A DNA stretch of 64,000 nt, taken from assembly GCF_017355165.1 (NCBI RefSeq), contig NZ_JADILK010000001.1:186001-250000 (forward strand), in the 5' to 3' direction. The stretch comes from Bacillus sp. SD075. GTDB lineage: Bacteria; Bacillota; Bacilli; Bacillales; DSM-1321. This document shows positions 13,390 through 25,504 of this stretch, in pieces (position 1 is the first letter of the stretch; the number at the start of each line of letters is the position of its first letter). Made by a program: the position numbers and the translations under genes. A model generated the notes under the pieces. That model was not told the origin of the DNA and did not search any database. It worked only from the letters and a program-made list of their open reading frames with translations.

Positions 13390-13527
13390 CTTTGTCCCTT
13401 TTTTCAACTTGTTGATATTTAGGATAAAAACGCCAAAATTTTCAACACGAATTTCTTGGATAATTTCGCCCTTCCAAAGGAGATACTAACAGAAATGACA
13501 AACTAGGAGAGTGCAGGAGGGAATGCG

Positions 13528-15198
13528 ATGAATTGGACAGGATTGGCGTTGTTTATCCAGCTATTTTTTGGGATTATTATTGGATTGTATTTTTTAAACT
13601 TATTGAAAGGCCAGCGAACACAAAAAGTTTCCATTGACCGTGATTCACGTAAGGAGATGGATCAATTACGGAAGATGAGATCGATTTCGTTAACGGAGCC
13701 ATTGGCAGAAAAGGTTAGACCAAGCACATTCGATGAAATCATCGGTCAAGAAGATGGGATTAAATCTTTAAAAGCTGCTTTATGTGGACCAAATCCCCAG
13801 CATGTGATAATTTACGGCCCTCCAGGGGTAGGGAAAACGGCAGCTGCCAGACTTGTTTTGGAAGAGGCGAAGAAAAATGGCAAGTCCCCTTTTAAGAATT
13901 CGGCCGTTTTCGTTGAATTGGACGCCACTACAGCCAGGTTCGATGAACGAGGGATAGCTGATCCGCTCATTGGTTCTGTGCACGATCCAATTTACCAAGG
14001 AGCCGGGGCAATGGGTCAGGCTGGCATTCCGCAGCCAAAGCAGGGTGCAGTCAGCAATGCTCATGGAGGCGTACTGTTCATAGATGAAATAGGGGAGCTT
14101 CATCCCATACAGATGAATAAACTGTTAAAGGTATTGGAGGATCGTAAGGTCTTTCTGGAAAGTGCTTATTATCAAGAGGAAAATCAAAATATTCCCACTC
14201 ACATCCATGATATTTTTAAAAATGGACTACCGGCTGACTTTCGATTGATTGGAGCCACAACTAGAACGCCAAATGAAATCGCGCCTGCGATACGCTCAAG
14301 ATGCATCGAAGTGTTTTTCCGTGAACTAGATCGGGAAGAAATTATCACCGTCGCTAAGAATGCTTCAGATAAAGTGGGGATCACCATCAGTGAAAATGGC
14401 TTGCAGTCGATTTCAGATTATGCCCGAAATGGCAGGGAGGCTGTCAACATGATTCAGACTCTTGCTGGAATATCCATTAATGAGAACAGGACTTTTATCA
14501 GAGAAGAAGATATAGATTGGATGGCCCATAGCAGTCAGCTGACCCAAAGAATGGACAGGAAGATAGAATCGAATTCTAAAATAGGCCTTGTCAACGGTCT
14601 TGCAGTCTATGGTCCCAACAGCGGTGCCTTACTGGAAATCGAGGTTACGGTCATGGCTGCCGCTGATGAAAAAGGTTCGATAAACATCACCGGCATCGTT
14701 GAAGAAGAAAGTCTCGGCGGCGGGGGAGGCAAATCGGTTCGCCGCAAGAGCATGGCAAAAGGTTCGATTGAAAATGTCATTACGGTTTTACGATCGATGG
14801 GAGTGCCTGCTAGCCAATTCGATATCCATGTGAACTTTCCAGGCGGAAGTCCCGTAGATGGACCTTCCGCAGGAATTGCAATGGCCACGGGCATATACTC
14901 GGCCATATATAAAATCCCTGTTGACCACACCGTGGCGATGACTGGAGAAATAAGCATTCATGGTGGCGTTAAACCGATCGGCGGTGTCATTCCGAAAATC
15001 AAGGCGGCTAAACTTGCCGGGGCAAAGAAAGTGATCATCCCAGCCGAAAACATGCAGCCACTACTAACAGAAATCAAGGATATAGAAATCATTCCCGTTT
15101 CGAATGTGAAAGAAGTGCTGGATCTGGCACTGAAAAAGGAATTGATGTCGGAACAAATCCTCACTACCTTGGACCTGTCAAAAAAAGAAAGTGTATAA
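13528..15198 (+). CDS. lonB: ATP-dependent protease LonB, sporulation type
   Basis: Membrane-anchored Lon homologue; in B. subtilis it is made in the forespore. The 556 residues start with one transmembrane segment (about 4-25), then an AAA+ domain with Walker A GPPGVGKT near 98-105, and a C-terminal S16 protease domain with the Ser-Lys dyad Ser447 (DGPSAG) and Lys492 (IKAAKLAG). It lacks the long N-terminal substrate domain of LonA. ATG 13528 follows GGAGGG. Lies directly upstream of lonA but is separated by its own terminator. I searched for a sigma F promoter and found no convincing match. Confidence 0.93.
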   Translation: MNWTGLALFIQLFFGIIIGLYFLNLLKGQRTQKVSIDRDSRKEMDQLRKMRSISLTEPLAEKVRPSTFDEIIGQEDGIKSLKAALCGPNPQHVIIYGPPGVGKTAAARLVLEEAKKNGKSPFKNSAVFVELDATTARFDERGIADPLIGSVHDPIYQGAGAMGQAGIPQPKQGAVSNAHGGVLFIDEIGELHPIQMNKLLKVLEDRKVFLESAYYQEENQNIPTHIHDIFKNGLPADFRLIGATTRTPNEIAPAIRSRCIEVFFRELDREEIITVAKNASDKVGITISENGLQSISDYARNGREAVNMIQTLAGISINENRTFIREEDIDWMAHSSQLTQRMDRKIESNSKIGLVNGLAVYGPNSGALLEIEVTVMAAADEKGSINITGIVEEESLGGGGGKSVRRKSMAKGSIENVITVLRSMGVPASQFDIHVNFPGGSPVDGPSAGIAMATGIYSAIYKIPVDHTVAMTGEISIHGGVKPIGGVIPKIKAAKLAGAKKVIIPAENMQPLLTEIKDIEIIPVSNVKEVLDLALKKELMSEQILTTLDLSKKESV

Positions 15199-15202
15199 AG
15201 GA

Positions 15203-15236
15203 AATGCCCCGGCTAAAAACAGAACCGGGGCATTTT
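15203..15236 (+). terminator. lonB terminator
   Basis: AATGCCCCGG (15203-15212) pairs with CCGGGGCATT (15225-15234), then T residues. Confidence 0.88.
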
Positions 15237-15382
15237 AAGGACCATATTGGCATTCCCGACAGACTTGACGTGAAAATTAACACGCATTCAGACGTGCTTT
15301 TTTATCTGATATTGGAGATAATAATAGCAGTCGAAACGTGTTAAGGTAAACGAATAGACACTTCTATATAAATAGGATAGAA

Positions 15383-15412
15383 TTGTTAAAAGGTTGAGAA
15401 CATGGGTAAATA
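15383..15412 (+). promoter_or_regulatory. Possible promoter of lonA-ysxC
   Basis: TTGTTA (15383-15388), 18-base spacer, TAAATA (15407-15412), about 40 bases before the lonA start. A moderate match only. Confidence 0.4.
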
Positions 15413-15452
15413 GTTTACAACGACGATACTAATTAGATGGAGGTGTCAGGAA

Positions 15453-17774
15453 ATGACTGATAAAGAAATCATCGTCCCCCTCCTGCCGCTTAGAGGACTG
15501 CTTGTATATCCAACGATGGTACTTCATTTAGATGTAGGCCGAGATAAATCGGTACAAGCCCTTGAGAAAGCAATGGTGGAAGACCATCTTATATTTTTGA
15601 CGACACAACAAGATGTTTCGTTGGACGAACCAGGTGAAGAAGATTTATTTACAATGGGAACTTTAACAAAGGTAAAACAGATGTTGAAGCTTCCGAATGG
15701 TACAATCCGGGTGTTGGTGGAAGGGTTGAACCGCGGAGAGGTCATTGAATTTTACGATTATGAGACACATTATGGTGCCAAGATTAAAATATATGAAGAC
15801 AGTGATGAAAAGGATGCTGAACATCAAGCGTTAATGCGCACCCTACTGGATTATTTTGAACAATACATAAAAATGTCCAAGAAAATAACCGGTGAAACGT
15901 TTTCGTCCACTTCGGATATTGAAGAGCCTGGGCGATTAGCGGATATAATCGCTTCCCATTTGCCTTTGAAATTGAAGGAGAAGCAAGAAGTTCTGGAGAC
16001 CATTGATATGAAAGAGCGTTTAAGCCGTGTAATCGAGATCATCAATAACGAGAAAGAAGTTCTTTTTCTCGAGAAAAAGATCGGCCAGCGTGTTAAGCGT
16101 TCAATGGAACGGACTCAAAAAGAATATTATTTACGTGAACAAATGAAAGCGATCCAAAAGGAATTGGGCGATAAAGAAGGAAAGACAGGGGAAATTGAGG
16201 TCCTCAACGAAAAGATAGAAGAAGCGGGGATGCCTGAGCACATCAAAGAAACGGCATTAAAGGAATTGGACCGTTATGAAAAAGTTCCTTCCAGCTCGGC
16301 AGAGAGTTCTGTCATCCGCAATTATATCGAATGGTTGATCTCGCTTCCTTGGACCAAATCGACCAAAGATGATTTGAACATTCATAAAGCCGAAAAAATC
16401 CTGAATCGGGACCACCATGGATTGGAAAAGGTGAAGGAACGGGTGCTTGAGTATTTAGCCGTTCAGCAATTGACCAATTCATTGAAGGGACCGATCCTTT
16501 GCTTGGTGGGACCACCAGGGGTAGGGAAAACCAGCTTGGCTAAATCGATCGCATCATCCCTGAATAGGAATTTCGTCCGTATCTCCTTAGGTGGGGTGCG
16601 GGATGAATCAGAAATCCGCGGACATCGCCGCACATATGTAGGGGCGATGCCGGGACGGATCATTCAAGGCATGAAAAAAGCCGGAACGATCAATCCAGTC
16701 TTTTTACTGGATGAAGTGGATAAGATGTCCAATGACTTTAGGGGAGATCCATCTGCAGCGATGCTGGAAGTGCTCGATCCAGAGCAAAATCATAATTTCA
16801 GCGATCATTATATTGAAGAAACCTACAATCTATCCAAAGTCATGTTCGTGGCGACAGCGAATAATTTGGGATCGATTCCCGGTCCGCTTCGTGATCGTAT
16901 GGAAATCATTTCGATTGCAGGTTATACTGAGATAGAGAAGCTTCATATAGCCAAGGATCACTTGCTGCCTAGACAGCTGGAAAACCATGGCCTATTGAAG
17001 ACACAACTGCAAATCCGTGAGGAAGCTCTTACTAAAATCATCCGTTACTATACTCGGGAAGCCGGTGTTCGGAGTCTGGAGCGACAGCTTGCAAGCATCT
17101 GTCGGAAGACTGCAAAAATCATCGTGTCCGGAGATAAAAAGCGGGTCGTCATTTCCGAAAAGAATGTCGAGGAGTTTTTAGGGAAAACCATGTTTCATTA
17201 TGGACAGGCGGAAGTCGAGAACCAAGTCGGTGTAGCTAATGGTTTAGCATACACGTCGGTAGGCGGCGATACGCTGCAAATCGAGGTTTCCTTATCACCA
17301 GGTAAAGGCAAGCTGATCCTGACAGGAAAGCTTGGCGATGTCATGAAAGAATCAGCCCAGGCTGCTTTCAGTTATGTCCGTTCAAAAACAGAGAAACTTC
17401 AGATTGATGCAAACTTCCATGAAAAATATGATATTCATATTCATGTCCCTGAAGGTGCGGTCCCGAAAGATGGCCCTTCTGCAGGCATCACGATTGCAAC
17501 AGCGTTAATATCGGCCCTTACAAATAGGCCGATCAGAAAAGAGGTAGGCATGACAGGCGAAATTACATTACGCGGACGGGTTCTTCCGATCGGCGGGCTT
17601 AAAGAAAAATCTTTAGCGGCCCATCGCGCAGGACTTACGAAAATCATCATCCCGCAAAATAACGAAAAGGATATTGATGATATCCCGGAAAGTGTCCGTA
17701 AAGCATTAACTTTTGTTCCAGTTTCACACGTCGATGAAGTCCTTGAACATGCATTGGTAGGTGTGAACGAATGA
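15453..17774 (+). CDS. lonA: ATP-dependent protease La (LonA)
   Basis: Cytosolic quality-control protease. The 773 residues contain the N-terminal LAN substrate-binding domain (about 8-205), a coiled-coil linker (about 205-300), the AAA+ module with Walker [10 protein letters not shown] at 353-361 and Walker B LLDEVDK, and the C-terminal S16 protease domain with catalytic Ser676 (KDGPSAG) and Lys719 ([10 protein letters not shown]). Start ATG 15453 behind GGAGGTG. Overlaps ysxC by four bases (ATGA), indicating coupled translation as in B. subtilis. Confidence 0.97.
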   Translation: MTDKEIIVPLLPLRGLLVYPTMVLHLDVGRDKSVQALEKAMVEDHLIFLTTQQDVSLDEPGEEDLFTMGTLTKVKQMLKLPNGTIRVLVEGLNRGEVIEFYDYETHYGAKIKIYEDSDEKDAEHQALMRTLLDYFEQYIKMSKKITGETFSSTSDIEEPGRLADIIASHLPLKLKEKQEVLETIDMKERLSRVIEIINNEKEVLFLEKKIGQRVKRSMERTQKEYYLREQMKAIQKELGDKEGKTGEIEVLNEKIEEAGMPEHIKETALKELDRYEKVPSSSAESSVIRNYIEWLISLPWTKSTKDDLNIHKAEKILNRDHHGLEKVKERVLEYLAVQQLTNSLKGPILCLVGPPGVGKTSLAKSIASSLNRNFVRISLGGVRDESEIRGHRRTYVGAMPGRIIQGMKKAGTINPVFLLDEVDKMSNDFRGDPSAAMLEVLDPEQNHNFSDHYIEETYNLSKVMFVATANNLGSIPGPLRDRMEIISIAGYTEIEKLHIAKDHLLPRQLENHGLLKTQLQIREEALTKIIRYYTREAGVRSLERQLASICRKTAKIIVSGDKKRVVISEKNVEEFLGKTMFHYGQAEVENQVGVANGLAYTSVGGDTLQIEVSLSPGKGKLILTGKLGDVMKESAQAAFSYVRSKTEKLQIDANFHEKYDIHIHVPEGAVPKDGPSAGITIATALISALTNRPIRKEVGMTGEITLRGRVLPIGGLKEKSLAAHRAGLTKIIIPQNNEKDIDDIPESVRKALTFVPVSHVDEVLEHALVGVNE

Positions 17775-18352
17775 AAGTGACGAGTTCAGATATTGTCATC
17801 AGTGCTGTGAAGCCTGAACAATATCCAAATACTCCAATACCGGAATTTGCCTTGGCAGGCCGTTCCAACGTTGGGAAATCCAGTTTCATTAACAAAATGA
17901 TCAATCGAAAAAACTTGGCGCGCACATCCTCTAAACCGGGTAAGACGCAGACCTTGAATTTTTATATCATAAATGAGTCCCTCCATTTTGTGGATGTACC
18001 GGGTTATGGTTATGCAAAAGTATCTAAGACGGAGCGTGATGCTTGGGGGAGAATGATCGAAACGTACTTCACTTCCCGTGATCAGCTCCGCGCTGCGCTT
18101 CTGATCGTCGACTTGCGTCATCCGCCGACAAAGGATGATATCGCAATGTATGAATTCCTGAAGCATTATGATTTGCCCCGGATCGTTATTGCGACCAAAG
18201 CGGATAAAATCCCAAAAGGCAAATGGCAGAAACATTTGAAAATCACACGCCAAACGTTAAATATGGAAAAAGAAGATGAATTGCTTCTATTCTCTGGTGA
18301 AACAGGCGAAGGTAAGGAACAAGCATGGGGCGTCCTTAAGAAATATATGTAA
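17771..18352 (+). CDS. ysxC: Ribosome biogenesis GTPase YsxC/EngB
   Basis: Essential TrmE-Era-type GTPase needed for 50S subunit assembly. The 193 residues contain G1 GRSNVGKS near 31-38, the switch I T/S-rich segment [13 protein letters not shown]3 DVPGYG, G4 TKAD and G5-like SGETGEG. Start ATG 17771 lies in the lonA stop (four-base overlap). A shared two-way terminator follows. Confidence 0.95.
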   Translation: MKVTSSDIVISAVKPEQYPNTPIPEFALAGRSNVGKSSFINKMINRKNLARTSSKPGKTQTLNFYIINESLHFVDVPGYGYAKVSKTERDAWGRMIETYFTSRDQLRAALLIVDLRHPPTKDDIAMYEFLKHYDLPRIVIATKADKIPKGKWQKHLKITRQTLNMEKEDELLLFSGETGEGKEQAWGVLKKYM

Positions 18353-18358
18353 AAGAAA

Positions 18359-18388
18359 GGGGTATTCCGCATCTGGAATACCCTTTTT
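18359..18388. terminator. Two-way terminator between ysxC and the minus-strand membrane gene
   Basis: GGGTATTCC (18360-18368) pairs with GGAATACCC (18375-18383); T-rich on the plus side and preceded by A-rich sequence, so it can also end transcripts from the right. Confidence 0.85.
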
Positions 18389-18425
18389 CATATGAAATCC
18401 GTAATACATTGCGAATCGGCAATTT

Positions 18426-18908
18426 TCATTTTTTTCGAACCAAAAAATAAATGCCGATTGCCATCAAGGCAAATGGCCAAAACCTTTCGATGTTCGCAGT
18501 GCTTGTTTCAACAATCCCGAAAGACGTAGTGATTTTATCATAGAATAAGAATAGGATCGAGATGATGAGTATGATCATTCCGTGAAACATTCCAGAATTT
18601 GTTTTACGTGCCCGGAGAATAAATCCCAGCGAGATGATTAAAATAAAGATACCTATATTATCCGGCCAAATATCCAGATTCTCGACGATGTGGAAGTGAG
18701 CCCCGAACCCCAGTAAGATTACGCCTGGCAGGATGGACTCATATTCATTACCGCTATATGCCTGAATCAGGAAGGCGGCACCAACTATACATAATAAAGT
18801 GGGCCAGCTGAAAAAGCCTGGAAAGATTTCGATTTGGGAGCGTTCAAGAAAAAAATAGAGTCCGAAACCGATTAAAACGATTCCTGGGAAAATACGCTGC
18901 GTTTTCAT
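18426..18908 (-). CDS. Small membrane protein with LiaF/LiaI-like transmembrane region
   Basis: A 160-residue protein with about six hydrophobic segments arranged as short helix pairs: MKTQRIFPGIVLIGFGLYFF, then FSWPTLLCIVGAAFLI, ILPGVILLGFGAHFH, NIGIFILIISLGFILR and the C-terminal FWPFALMAIGIYFLVRKK. The repeated PGxxLxGFG / WPxxLxxxG pattern is that of the DUF5668/LiaF transmembrane domain. B. subtilis has an uncharacterised gene, ysxD, of similar size at this site on the opposite strand; I take it as the counterpart from position only. Function unknown. Good ribosome-binding site (AGGAGGATAAA before ATG on the minus strand). Confidence 0.8.
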   Translation of the reverse strand: MKTQRIFPGIVLIGFGLYFFLERSQIEIFPGFFSWPTLLCIVGAAFLIQAYSGNEYESILPGVILLGFGAHFHIVENLDIWPDNIGIFILIISLGFILRARKTNSGMFHGMIILIISILFLFYDKITTSFGIVETSTANIERFWPFALMAIGIYFLVRKK

Positions 18909-19090
18909 TTTATCCTCCTATGCAATTCGATTACTTGAAGTTTTTTGCCATTTTTGATATGGTACTTTTGTACACAATGTCGAAATATGTATGTAACTTA
19001 GAAATCTCGCTTAGGCACCTTTTGTAGCCATTCAGGCGTTTTGGCTGTCTTTTCATGGTAGCATACGTTTTCATAAACTGTTCATATTAT

Positions 19091-19122
19091 TTGCGTGAAA
19101 CCATTTTAGTACATGGTATAAT
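19091..19122 (+). promoter_or_regulatory. Promoter of the hem operon
   Basis: A perfect -10 TATAAT (19117-19122) with extended TGG. The best -35-like hexamer, TTGCGT (19091-19096), is 20 bases away, so recognition probably rests on the extended -10. Confidence 0.6.
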
Positions 19123-19161
19123 AAATTTACATGAAAAATTTTGGGGGTGCAAAACAAAAGG

Positions 19162-20508
19162 ATGCATATTCTAGCGGTTGGTATAAATTACAAAACTGCC
19201 CCTGTAGAAATTCGGGAAAAACTATCGTTTAACGAAGCCGAACTTGCCGAGGCAATGAAAGCTCTTAAAAATAAAAAAAGCATCTTGGAAAATATTATTA
19301 TTTCAACATGTAACAGAACGGAAATATATGCGGTTGGTGACCAGCTTCATACAAGCAGGTATTATATAAAGGAATTTCTTTCGGAATGGTTTAATATCGA
19401 TAAAGAAGAATTTTCTAAATATCTGTTCATTTATGAAGGCGATGGGGCAGTCGAGCATTTATTTTCAGTTACCTGCGGCTTGAATTCGATGATACTGGGA
19501 GAAACTCAGATTTTGGGACAAGTACGTTCAAGCTATCTGTTAGGGCAGAAGGAAGATACGATCGGTACCGTTTTTAACCATCTCTTTAAGCAAGCCCTTA
19601 CATTAGCTAAAAAAGCCCATTCGGAAACCGAAATCAATACCAATGCCGTTTCCGTCAGCTATGCGGCAGTCGAGCTTGCAAAAAAAATCTTTGGAGGCCT
19701 GAACGGCAAGAATGTCTTGATTCTTGGGGCTGGTAAGATGGGTGAGCTGGCCATTCAAAATCTGCATAGCAATGGCGCCGACAGCATTACAGTCATTAAC
19801 CGCACCTTTCAGAAAGCGGTCGACCTGGCTGAGAGATTCAATGGTACGGCGAAACAGTTACAAGAACTGCAATGCGCTTTAGTGGAAGCCGATATCCTGA
19901 TTACTTCCACTGGATCAAAAGATCTTCTTGTAACAAAGGAAATGATGTCATTCGTCAATAAGCTTCGTAAAGGGCGTCCTATTTTCATGGTCGATATCGC
20001 AGTGCCACGTGACCTCGATCCAACATTGGCCGAGCTGGAAAATGTCTTCTTGTATGACATTGACGATCTTGAAGGGATCGTTCAGGCCAATATCGAAGAA
20101 CGGAAGAAAGCTGCCGAGAAAATTGAATTGATGATTGAATCTGAAATAGTGGACTTCAACCAATGGATTAATTTGCTTGGTGTGGTTCCCGTCATTTCTT
20201 CCTTACGGGAAAAATCCCTATCGATACAAAAGGAAACGATGGAAAGCATCGAAAGAAAACTTCCGCATTTGAGCGAACGCGACAAAAAAGTCCTGAACAA
20301 GCATACGAAAAGCATCATCAACCAAATGCTGAAAGATCCGATTCTTTATGCTAAAGAGCTGGCAGATGAACCGAATGCTAAAGAGCAATTAAATAATTTC
20401 GTGAAAATCTTCAATTTAGAGGAATTGATTGAAGACCAGCTGGTTGCGGATGAAAAAGAACGGAACAGCTCCAAGGCATCCCTATTGAATCCAGTTCCTG
20501 TCCAGTAA
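19162..20508 (+). CDS. hemA: Glutamyl-tRNA reductase
   Basis: First committed step of tetrapyrrole synthesis: reduces Glu-tRNA to glutamate-1-semialdehyde with NADPH. Start set at ATG 19162 ([10 protein letters not shown], as in B. subtilis); a TTG 21 bases earlier is in frame but has no ribosome-binding site, while GGGGGTG sits 12 bases before the ATG. The 448 residues carry catalytic Cys50 in STCNRTE, the NADP-binding GAGKMGELA near 188-196 and the C-terminal dimerisation helices. First of six genes hemAXCDBL. Confidence 0.96.
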   Translation: MHILAVGINYKTAPVEIREKLSFNEAELAEAMKALKNKKSILENIIISTCNRTEIYAVGDQLHTSRYYIKEFLSEWFNIDKEEFSKYLFIYEGDGAVEHLFSVTCGLNSMILGETQILGQVRSSYLLGQKEDTIGTVFNHLFKQALTLAKKAHSETEINTNAVSVSYAAVELAKKIFGGLNGKNVLILGAGKMGELAIQNLHSNGADSITVINRTFQKAVDLAERFNGTAKQLQELQCALVEADILITSTGSKDLLVTKEMMSFVNKLRKGRPIFMVDIAVPRDLDPTLAELENVFLYDIDDLEGIVQANIEERKKAAEKIELMIESEIVDFNQWINLLGVVPVISSLREKSLSIQKETMESIERKLPHLSERDKKVLNKHTKSIINQMLKDPILYAKELADEPNAKEQLNNFVKIFNLEELIEDQLVADEKERNSSKASLLNPVPVQ

Positions 20509-20518
20509 CGAGGTAGAT

Positions 20519-21349
20519 ATGGAATTACTAATGACAAGATTGCATGAAGCCACTGTGTTGTTGTATGCCATCAGTATGCTTTTATATTTTATTGATTTCC
20601 TTAATAATAACCAGAAGGCGAATAGGGTCGCCTTCTGGTTGCTTTCTATTGTTTGGGTACTGCAAACAATTTTTTTGTTTCTGTATGTGTTGAAAACGGG
20701 AAGGTTCCCGGTATTGACGATATTCGAAGGCCTATATTTTTATGCATGGGTCCTCATATCATTATCTTTAATCATTAATCGATTGCTAAGAGTCGATTTT
20801 ACGGTCTTTTTTACGAATGTATTAGGTTTCATGGTTATGGCCATCCATACCTTTGCACCTGTTCAGATAGAATCTCAAGTGCTTGCACAGCGTCTGGTTT
20901 CAGAGCTATTGCTCATACATATCACTTTTGCCATCCTATCTTATGGGGCATTCACGCTTTCTTTCGTTTTTTCTCTTTTATACTTAATTCAATATGATTT
21001 ATTGAAACGGAAGAAGTGGGGAAAGCGCCTGCTTCGACTCGGTGATTTGACAAAGCTCGAGCATATGTCTTATGTCCTTGCAGTGATAGGCGTTCCATTA
21101 TTAGTGGTCTCCCTCATTCTGGGGATTCAATGGGCTTATATAAAAGTGCCTGGGGTTTCCTGGCTGGACACGAAGATCATTGGCTCATTTATTTTGCTTA
21201 TCGGATACAGTGTGTTTTTATACTTGAAAATTCGGAAACAAATGTATGGAAGGACGCTAGCCTTTCTGAATATTGGATCTTTCATGATTGTGTTAATTAA
21301 CTTTTTCCTTTTCGGAAGCCTTTCAACATTCCACTTTTGGAATACATAG
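20519..21349 (+). CDS. hemX: HemX, CcsA-like membrane protein
   Basis: A 276-residue integral membrane protein with about eight hydrophobic helices, of the cytochrome c assembly (CcsA/ResC) family. In B. subtilis HemX lowers the amount of HemA, so it acts as a negative controller of haem synthesis rather than as an enzyme. ATG 20519 follows hemA by 10 bases with GAGGTAG as ribosome-binding site. Operon position and length match the family. Confidence 0.93.
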   Translation: MELLMTRLHEATVLLYAISMLLYFIDFLNNNQKANRVAFWLLSIVWVLQTIFLFLYVLKTGRFPVLTIFEGLYFYAWVLISLSLIINRLLRVDFTVFFTNVLGFMVMAIHTFAPVQIESQVLAQRLVSELLLIHITFAILSYGAFTLSFVFSLLYLIQYDLLKRKKWGKRLLRLGDLTKLEHMSYVLAVIGVPLLVVSLILGIQWAYIKVPGVSWLDTKIIGSFILLIGYSVFLYLKIRKQMYGRTLAFLNIGSFMIVLINFFLFGSLSTFHFWNT

Positions 21350-21358
21350 GAGGAAACT

Positions 21359-22291
21359 ATGAGAAAAATAATTGTCGGTTCTAGACGTAGTAAATTAGCG
21401 ATCACCCAAACGAACTGGGTAATCGATCAACTTAAAGAACTTGGGGTCCCTTACGAGTTCGAGGTGAAGGAAATTGTCACAAAGGGTGATCAAATCCTTG
21501 ATGTAACACTTTCCAAGGTAGGCGGAAAGGGCTTATTCGTTAAAGAAATCGAACAAGCGATGCTGGATAAAGAAATTGATATGGCAGTACATAGTATGAA
21601 AGATATGCCTGCAGTGCTGCCTTCAGGCTTGACGATAGGCTGCATACCACCGAGGGAGGACCATCGGGATGCCTTGATTTCAAAGAATCAGGAAACCCTT
21701 TCCGAACTGAAGCCAGGTTCCATCATAGGTACAAGCAGCTTGCGCCGTGGCGCCCAAATTTTGGCTAGAAGGCCGGACCTTGAAATTAAATGGATTCGCG
21801 GTAATATCGATACCCGTCTGAATAAGCTGGAAACGGAAGATTATGATGCTATCATTTTAGCAGCAGCCGGTCTATCAAGGATGGGTTGGGAAAAGGGCAT
21901 CGTAACGGAATTTTTAGATGAAGATATTTGCATCCCTGCAGTTGGCCAGGGAGCACTTTCCATTGAATGCCGCGAAGACGACAAAGATCTGCTGGCGGAA
22001 CTTGCGAAATTGACCTGTGAAAAAACGAAAAGAACGGTTGAAGCGGAACGGGCCTTTTTGGATAAAATGGAAGGCGGATGCCAGGTGCCGATTGCCGGAT
22101 TTGCGGTGGCAAAAGATAATGGATCCGTTTCCTTGACGGCTTTGGTCGCTGCCCCGGATGGAAAGGTGATTTATAAGGAAATGGTTGAGGGAGCTGACCC
22201 CGAGGCGGTTGGGCATGCTGCTGCCAAACAGATTAGCGAAATGGGCGGTAAAGAATTGATCGATCGCGTAAAAGAAGAGCTTGATCAGTAA
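21359..22291 (+). CDS. hemC: Hydroxymethylbilane synthase (porphobilinogen deaminase)
   Basis: Polymerises four porphobilinogens into hydroxymethylbilane. The 310 residues show [16 protein letters not shown] at the N-terminus, active-site Asp region HSMKDMP, the Arg-rich TSSLRRGAQ, and Cys241 in GGCQVPIA, which carries the dipyrromethane cofactor. AGGAGG precedes ATG 21359. Its stop codon shares one base with the hemD start. Confidence 0.96.
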   Translation: MRKIIVGSRRSKLAITQTNWVIDQLKELGVPYEFEVKEIVTKGDQILDVTLSKVGGKGLFVKEIEQAMLDKEIDMAVHSMKDMPAVLPSGLTIGCIPPREDHRDALISKNQETLSELKPGSIIGTSSLRRGAQILARRPDLEIKWIRGNIDTRLNKLETEDYDAIILAAAGLSRMGWEKGIVTEFLDEDICIPAVGQGALSIECREDDKDLLAELAKLTCEKTKRTVEAERAFLDKMEGGCQVPIAGFAVAKDNGSVSLTALVAAPDGKVIYKEMVEGADPEAVGHAAAKQISEMGGKELIDRVKEELDQ

Positions 22292-23088
22292 TGAATCCCG
22301 TTCAACCTCTTAAGGATTATCAAGTATTAATCACCAGAGGACAAGGACAGGCAGATGGTTTAAAAGGGTCGATCGAGAAAAATGGCGGAACTCCGCTTCT
22401 TGTGCCATTGCTTGAGTTCACTCTTCCTGATCATATGGAAGATGTGCAACAAAGGTTAAATGAGCTGCTTACATATGACTGGATCATTCTGACCAGTCAA
22501 AATGGAGTGGATTTTTTCTTTAAGCTTCTTGGTAAACCGCCTTTAAAGCTTCCGAAAATAGCCGTAATCGGCTCCAAAACAGAAGCGGCCCTGAGACGAC
22601 ATGGATATAAGGCGGATTTTGTTCCAGCTCAGTTTGTTGCCGAAGGGTTCGTTGCGGAGTTCAATGCCCTGCTTGATCCGGGGGCCCGCGTGTTGCTGGC
22701 AAAAGGAAATCTCGCAAGGGCGGTTATTGCGGAGGCAATCAATGAGTCGGGTGCATCCTGTGATGAAGTGATTATTTATCATACCGTTCTTCCTCGCAGC
22801 AGTGAAAAAAAACTGGTGCAGCTTATAAGGAACCATGAAATCGACATCATAACCTTTACGAGTTCATCGACGGTCAATCATTTTTTACAGATCATGAAAC
22901 GCCATGAATTGGATACATACATAGACCGGATGATCATCGCATGCATCGGGCCGATTGCTGCTAAAACAGCGGAAAAACATGGGCTATCCGTCGATGTCTG
23001 TCCAGATGTTTATACGACGGATGCCATGGTTGCGGAGTTAATACGCTTTATTTTGAAAAGAAGTAAAAAGGGAGGAACTTTAAAATGA
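22291..23088 (+). CDS. hemD: Uroporphyrinogen-III synthase
   Basis: Closes hydroxymethylbilane to uroporphyrinogen III with inversion of ring D. The 265 residues form the bilobed HemD fold; sequence conservation in this family is low, but [17 protein letters not shown] and [12 protein letters not shown] are the recognisable Thr/Ser-rich motifs of each lobe. Starts in the hemC stop (TAATG) and overlaps hemB by four bases. Confidence 0.93.
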   Translation: MNPVQPLKDYQVLITRGQGQADGLKGSIEKNGGTPLLVPLLEFTLPDHMEDVQQRLNELLTYDWIILTSQNGVDFFFKLLGKPPLKLPKIAVIGSKTEAALRRHGYKADFVPAQFVAEGFVAEFNALLDPGARVLLAKGNLARAVIAEAINESGASCDEVIIYHTVLPRSSEKKLVQLIRNHEIDIITFTSSSTVNHFLQIMKRHELDTYIDRMIIACIGPIAAKTAEKHGLSVDVCPDVYTTDAMVAELIRFILKRSKKGGTLK

Positions 23089-24080
23089 AAAACATTCCAT
23101 TCAATCGCCACCGCCGCTTGCGTGCAAGTGCTGGCATGAGGGCTTTAGTCCGTGAAACACTATTGCATAAAGAGGATTTGATCTATCCGATCTTCGTCAT
23201 CGACGGGGAAAATGTGAAAAATGAAATCAACTCTATGCCAGGCATCTATCAGTTATCCATGGATAACCTGGGAGCCGAAATGGATGAAGTCGTGAGTCTG
23301 GGCATTAAATCCGTCATTTTATTCGGTGTCCCTTTTGATCATGATAAAGACGAACAAGGCACAGGGGCATTTCATCACAACGGACTGGTGCAAGAGGCAA
23401 CCCGCTTGATTAAAAAACAATATCCTGAAGTCATTGTCATTGCGGATACCTGCCTTTGTGAGTATACAAGCCACGGCCATTGCGGGGTCGTTGAAGGGGA
23501 AAAAATCCTCAATGACGCTTCTCTTGACCTTCTTGCCAAAACGGCAATCAGCCAGGCAGAGGCCGGTGCTGATATCATTGCCCCTTCCAATATGATGGAC
23601 GGTTTCGTTGCGGCCATCCGTGTTGGTCTGGATGAAGCGGGTTATGAAGATATTCCGATCATGTCTTATGCGGTGAAATATGCTTCGGCTTTTTACGGCC
23701 CATTCCGTGATGCTGCGAATGGTGCTCCACAATTTGGCGACAGGAAAACTTATCAAATGGATCCCGCCAATCGCCTTGAAGCGTTTCGTGAAGCTGAATC
23801 CGATGTTGCTGAAGGTGCGGACTTCCTAATCGTGAAACCAGCCCTTTCCTACATGGACATCATAAGGGACGTTAAGAATAACTTTAATCTTCCGGTTGTT
23901 TCCTATAATGTCAGCGGTGAATATTCAATGGTTAAGGCGGCTGCCGAAAATGGCTGGATTGATGAAAAAGCGATAGTGATGGAAATGCTGACAGGCTTGA
24001 AACGTGCAGGTTCCGACTTGATCATTACATATTTTTCAAAAGAAGTAGCGCGCTGGATAAACGAAGATAATCAAAGATAA
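23085..24080 (+). CDS. hemB: Delta-aminolevulinic acid dehydratase (porphobilinogen synthase)
   Basis: Condenses two 5-aminolevulinates to porphobilinogen. The 331 residues show the catalytic zinc site cysteines in [14 protein letters not shown], one Schiff-base lysine in [18 protein letters not shown] and the second in [14 protein letters not shown]. Start ATG 23085 lies in the hemD stop and follows GGAGG. Confidence 0.97.
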   Translation: MKNIPFNRHRRLRASAGMRALVRETLLHKEDLIYPIFVIDGENVKNEINSMPGIYQLSMDNLGAEMDEVVSLGIKSVILFGVPFDHDKDEQGTGAFHHNGLVQEATRLIKKQYPEVIVIADTCLCEYTSHGHCGVVEGEKILNDASLDLLAKTAISQAEAGADIIAPSNMMDGFVAAIRVGLDEAGYEDIPIMSYAVKYASAFYGPFRDAANGAPQFGDRKTYQMDPANRLEAFREAESDVAEGADFLIVKPALSYMDIIRDVKNNFNLPVVSYNVSGEYSMVKAAAENGWIDEKAIVMEMLTGLKRAGSDLIITYFSKEVARWINEDNQR

Positions 24081-24116
24081 AAAATATTACCTGTAATGGA
24101 TAAAGGGGATTGAATC

Positions 24117-25406
24117 ATGCGGTCATATGAAAAATCGAAAAAAGCGTTTGCCGAAGCAAAAAATTTGATGCCAGGCGGCGTGAACAGCCCGGTACGTGCC
24201 TTCAAATCCGTGGACATGGATCCCATTTTCATGGAGCGAGGAAAAGGCTCAAAAATGTATGATATCGATGGAAATGAATATATCGATTATGTTCTTTCAT
24301 GGGGACCGCTAATCTTGGGGCACACGAATGACCGTGTCGTGGAATCATTGAAAAAGGTAGCGGAATCCGGTACAAGCTTTGGAACCTCAACGCTGATTGA
24401 GAATGAATTGGCTAAGCTGGTCATTGAAAGGGTGCCTTCGATCGAGATGATCCGGATGGTATCCTCAGGAACTGAAGCGACAATGAGTGCACTAAGGCTG
24501 GCACGAGGCATTACAGGCCGTGATAAAATCCTGAAATTCGAAGGTTCCTATCATGGGCATGGGGATTCATTGCTAATCAAAGCGGGTTCCGGAGTTGCCA
24601 CATTAGGTTTACCGGATAGCCCTGGAGTACCGGAAGGCATTGCAAAAAATACGATTACCGTAGCCTATAATGATCTTGCTGCAACCCAATATGCGTTTGA
24701 ACAATTTGGCGAAGACATCGCCTGTATCATCGTAGAACCTGTTGCAGGTAATATGGGCGTGGTTCCGCCGCAACCTGGTTTCCTCGAAGGCTTACGTGAA
24801 GTGACGTCCCAATACGGAGCGCTATTGATCTTTGACGAAGTTATGACTGGATTCCGTGTCGGCTATAATTGTGCACAAGGCTATTTTGGCATCGTACCGG
24901 ACCTGACTTGCCTTGGGAAAGTAATTGGCGGCGGCTTGCCTGTCGGGGCATTCGGAGGCAAGCGCGAATTCATGGAGCAAATTGCCCCGAGTGGGACAAT
25001 CTATCAAGCAGGAACATTGTCTGGGAACCCTCTTGCCATGACGGCCGGCCTTGAAACGCTGAGCCAATTGACTCCAGAATCTTATGATGAGTTCACCCGA
25101 AAAGGGGATATGCTCGAAAAAGGAATAGGAGAAGCAGCGGAAAAGTACGGAGTTCCCCATACTTTCAACCGTGCCGGTTCCATGATTGGACTTTTCTTTA
25201 CTAATGAAGAAGTCGTAAACTATGATACAGCAAAAACATCCGATCTAGAATTCTTTGCTTCTTACTATAGGGAAATGGCGAATCAAGGCATCTACTTGCC
25301 GCCATCACAGTTTGAAGGTTTATTCCTTTCCACTGCACATAGTGATGCAGATATCGAAAAGACCATTGCAGCGGCAGAACGGGCTTTTGCAAAATTAAAA
25401 AAATGA
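24117..25406 (+). CDS. hemL: Glutamate-1-semialdehyde 2,1-aminomutase
   Basis: PLP enzyme that converts the HemA product to 5-aminolevulinate. The 429 residues form a class III aminotransferase with [13 protein letters not shown] near 121-133, [19 protein letters not shown] and PLP lysine Lys268 in [16 protein letters not shown]. Last gene of the hem operon, followed by a terminator; ATG 24117 has AAAGGGGAT upstream. A second semialdehyde aminomutase, common in bacilli, is not in this window. Confidence 0.97.
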   Translation: MRSYEKSKKAFAEAKNLMPGGVNSPVRAFKSVDMDPIFMERGKGSKMYDIDGNEYIDYVLSWGPLILGHTNDRVVESLKKVAESGTSFGTSTLIENELAKLVIERVPSIEMIRMVSSGTEATMSALRLARGITGRDKILKFEGSYHGHGDSLLIKAGSGVATLGLPDSPGVPEGIAKNTITVAYNDLAATQYAFEQFGEDIACIIVEPVAGNMGVVPPQPGFLEGLREVTSQYGALLIFDEVMTGFRVGYNCAQGYFGIVPDLTCLGKVIGGGLPVGAFGGKREFMEQIAPSGTIYQAGTLSGNPLAMTAGLETLSQLTPESYDEFTRKGDMLEKGIGEAAEKYGVPHTFNRAGSMIGLFFTNEEVVNYDTAKTSDLEFFASYYREMANQGIYLPPSQFEGLFLSTAHSDADIEKTIAAAERAFAKLKK

Positions 25407-25452
25407 TGCAAGGCTTCATGAATTACGGCTATATTCGATAATGATCAATTTG

Positions 25453-25504
25453 AACTGGCTACCATTTTTCCAAAAACTTTTGGAGAAAGGTAGCCAGTTT
25501 TTTT
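25453..25504 (+). terminator. hem operon terminator
   Basis: AACTGGCTACC (25453-25463) pairs with GGTAGCCAGTT (25489-25499) and the loop contains a further pairing; seven T follow. Confidence 0.9.

Noticed and set aside
13390-13527. Sigma F promoter for lonB
   Set aside because: GGATAA-type -10 candidates at 13422 and 13458 lack a GYATA-like -35 at the right distance.
11715-15452. CtsR or CIRCE heat-shock operators before clpX and lonA
   Set aside because: No GGTCAAA-type tandem heptads or CIRCE inverted repeat were found by eye.
17786-18253. 155-residue minus-strand open frame opposite ysxC
   Set aside because: Antisense shadow of a conserved GTPase gene; no ribosome-binding site or recognisable protein features.
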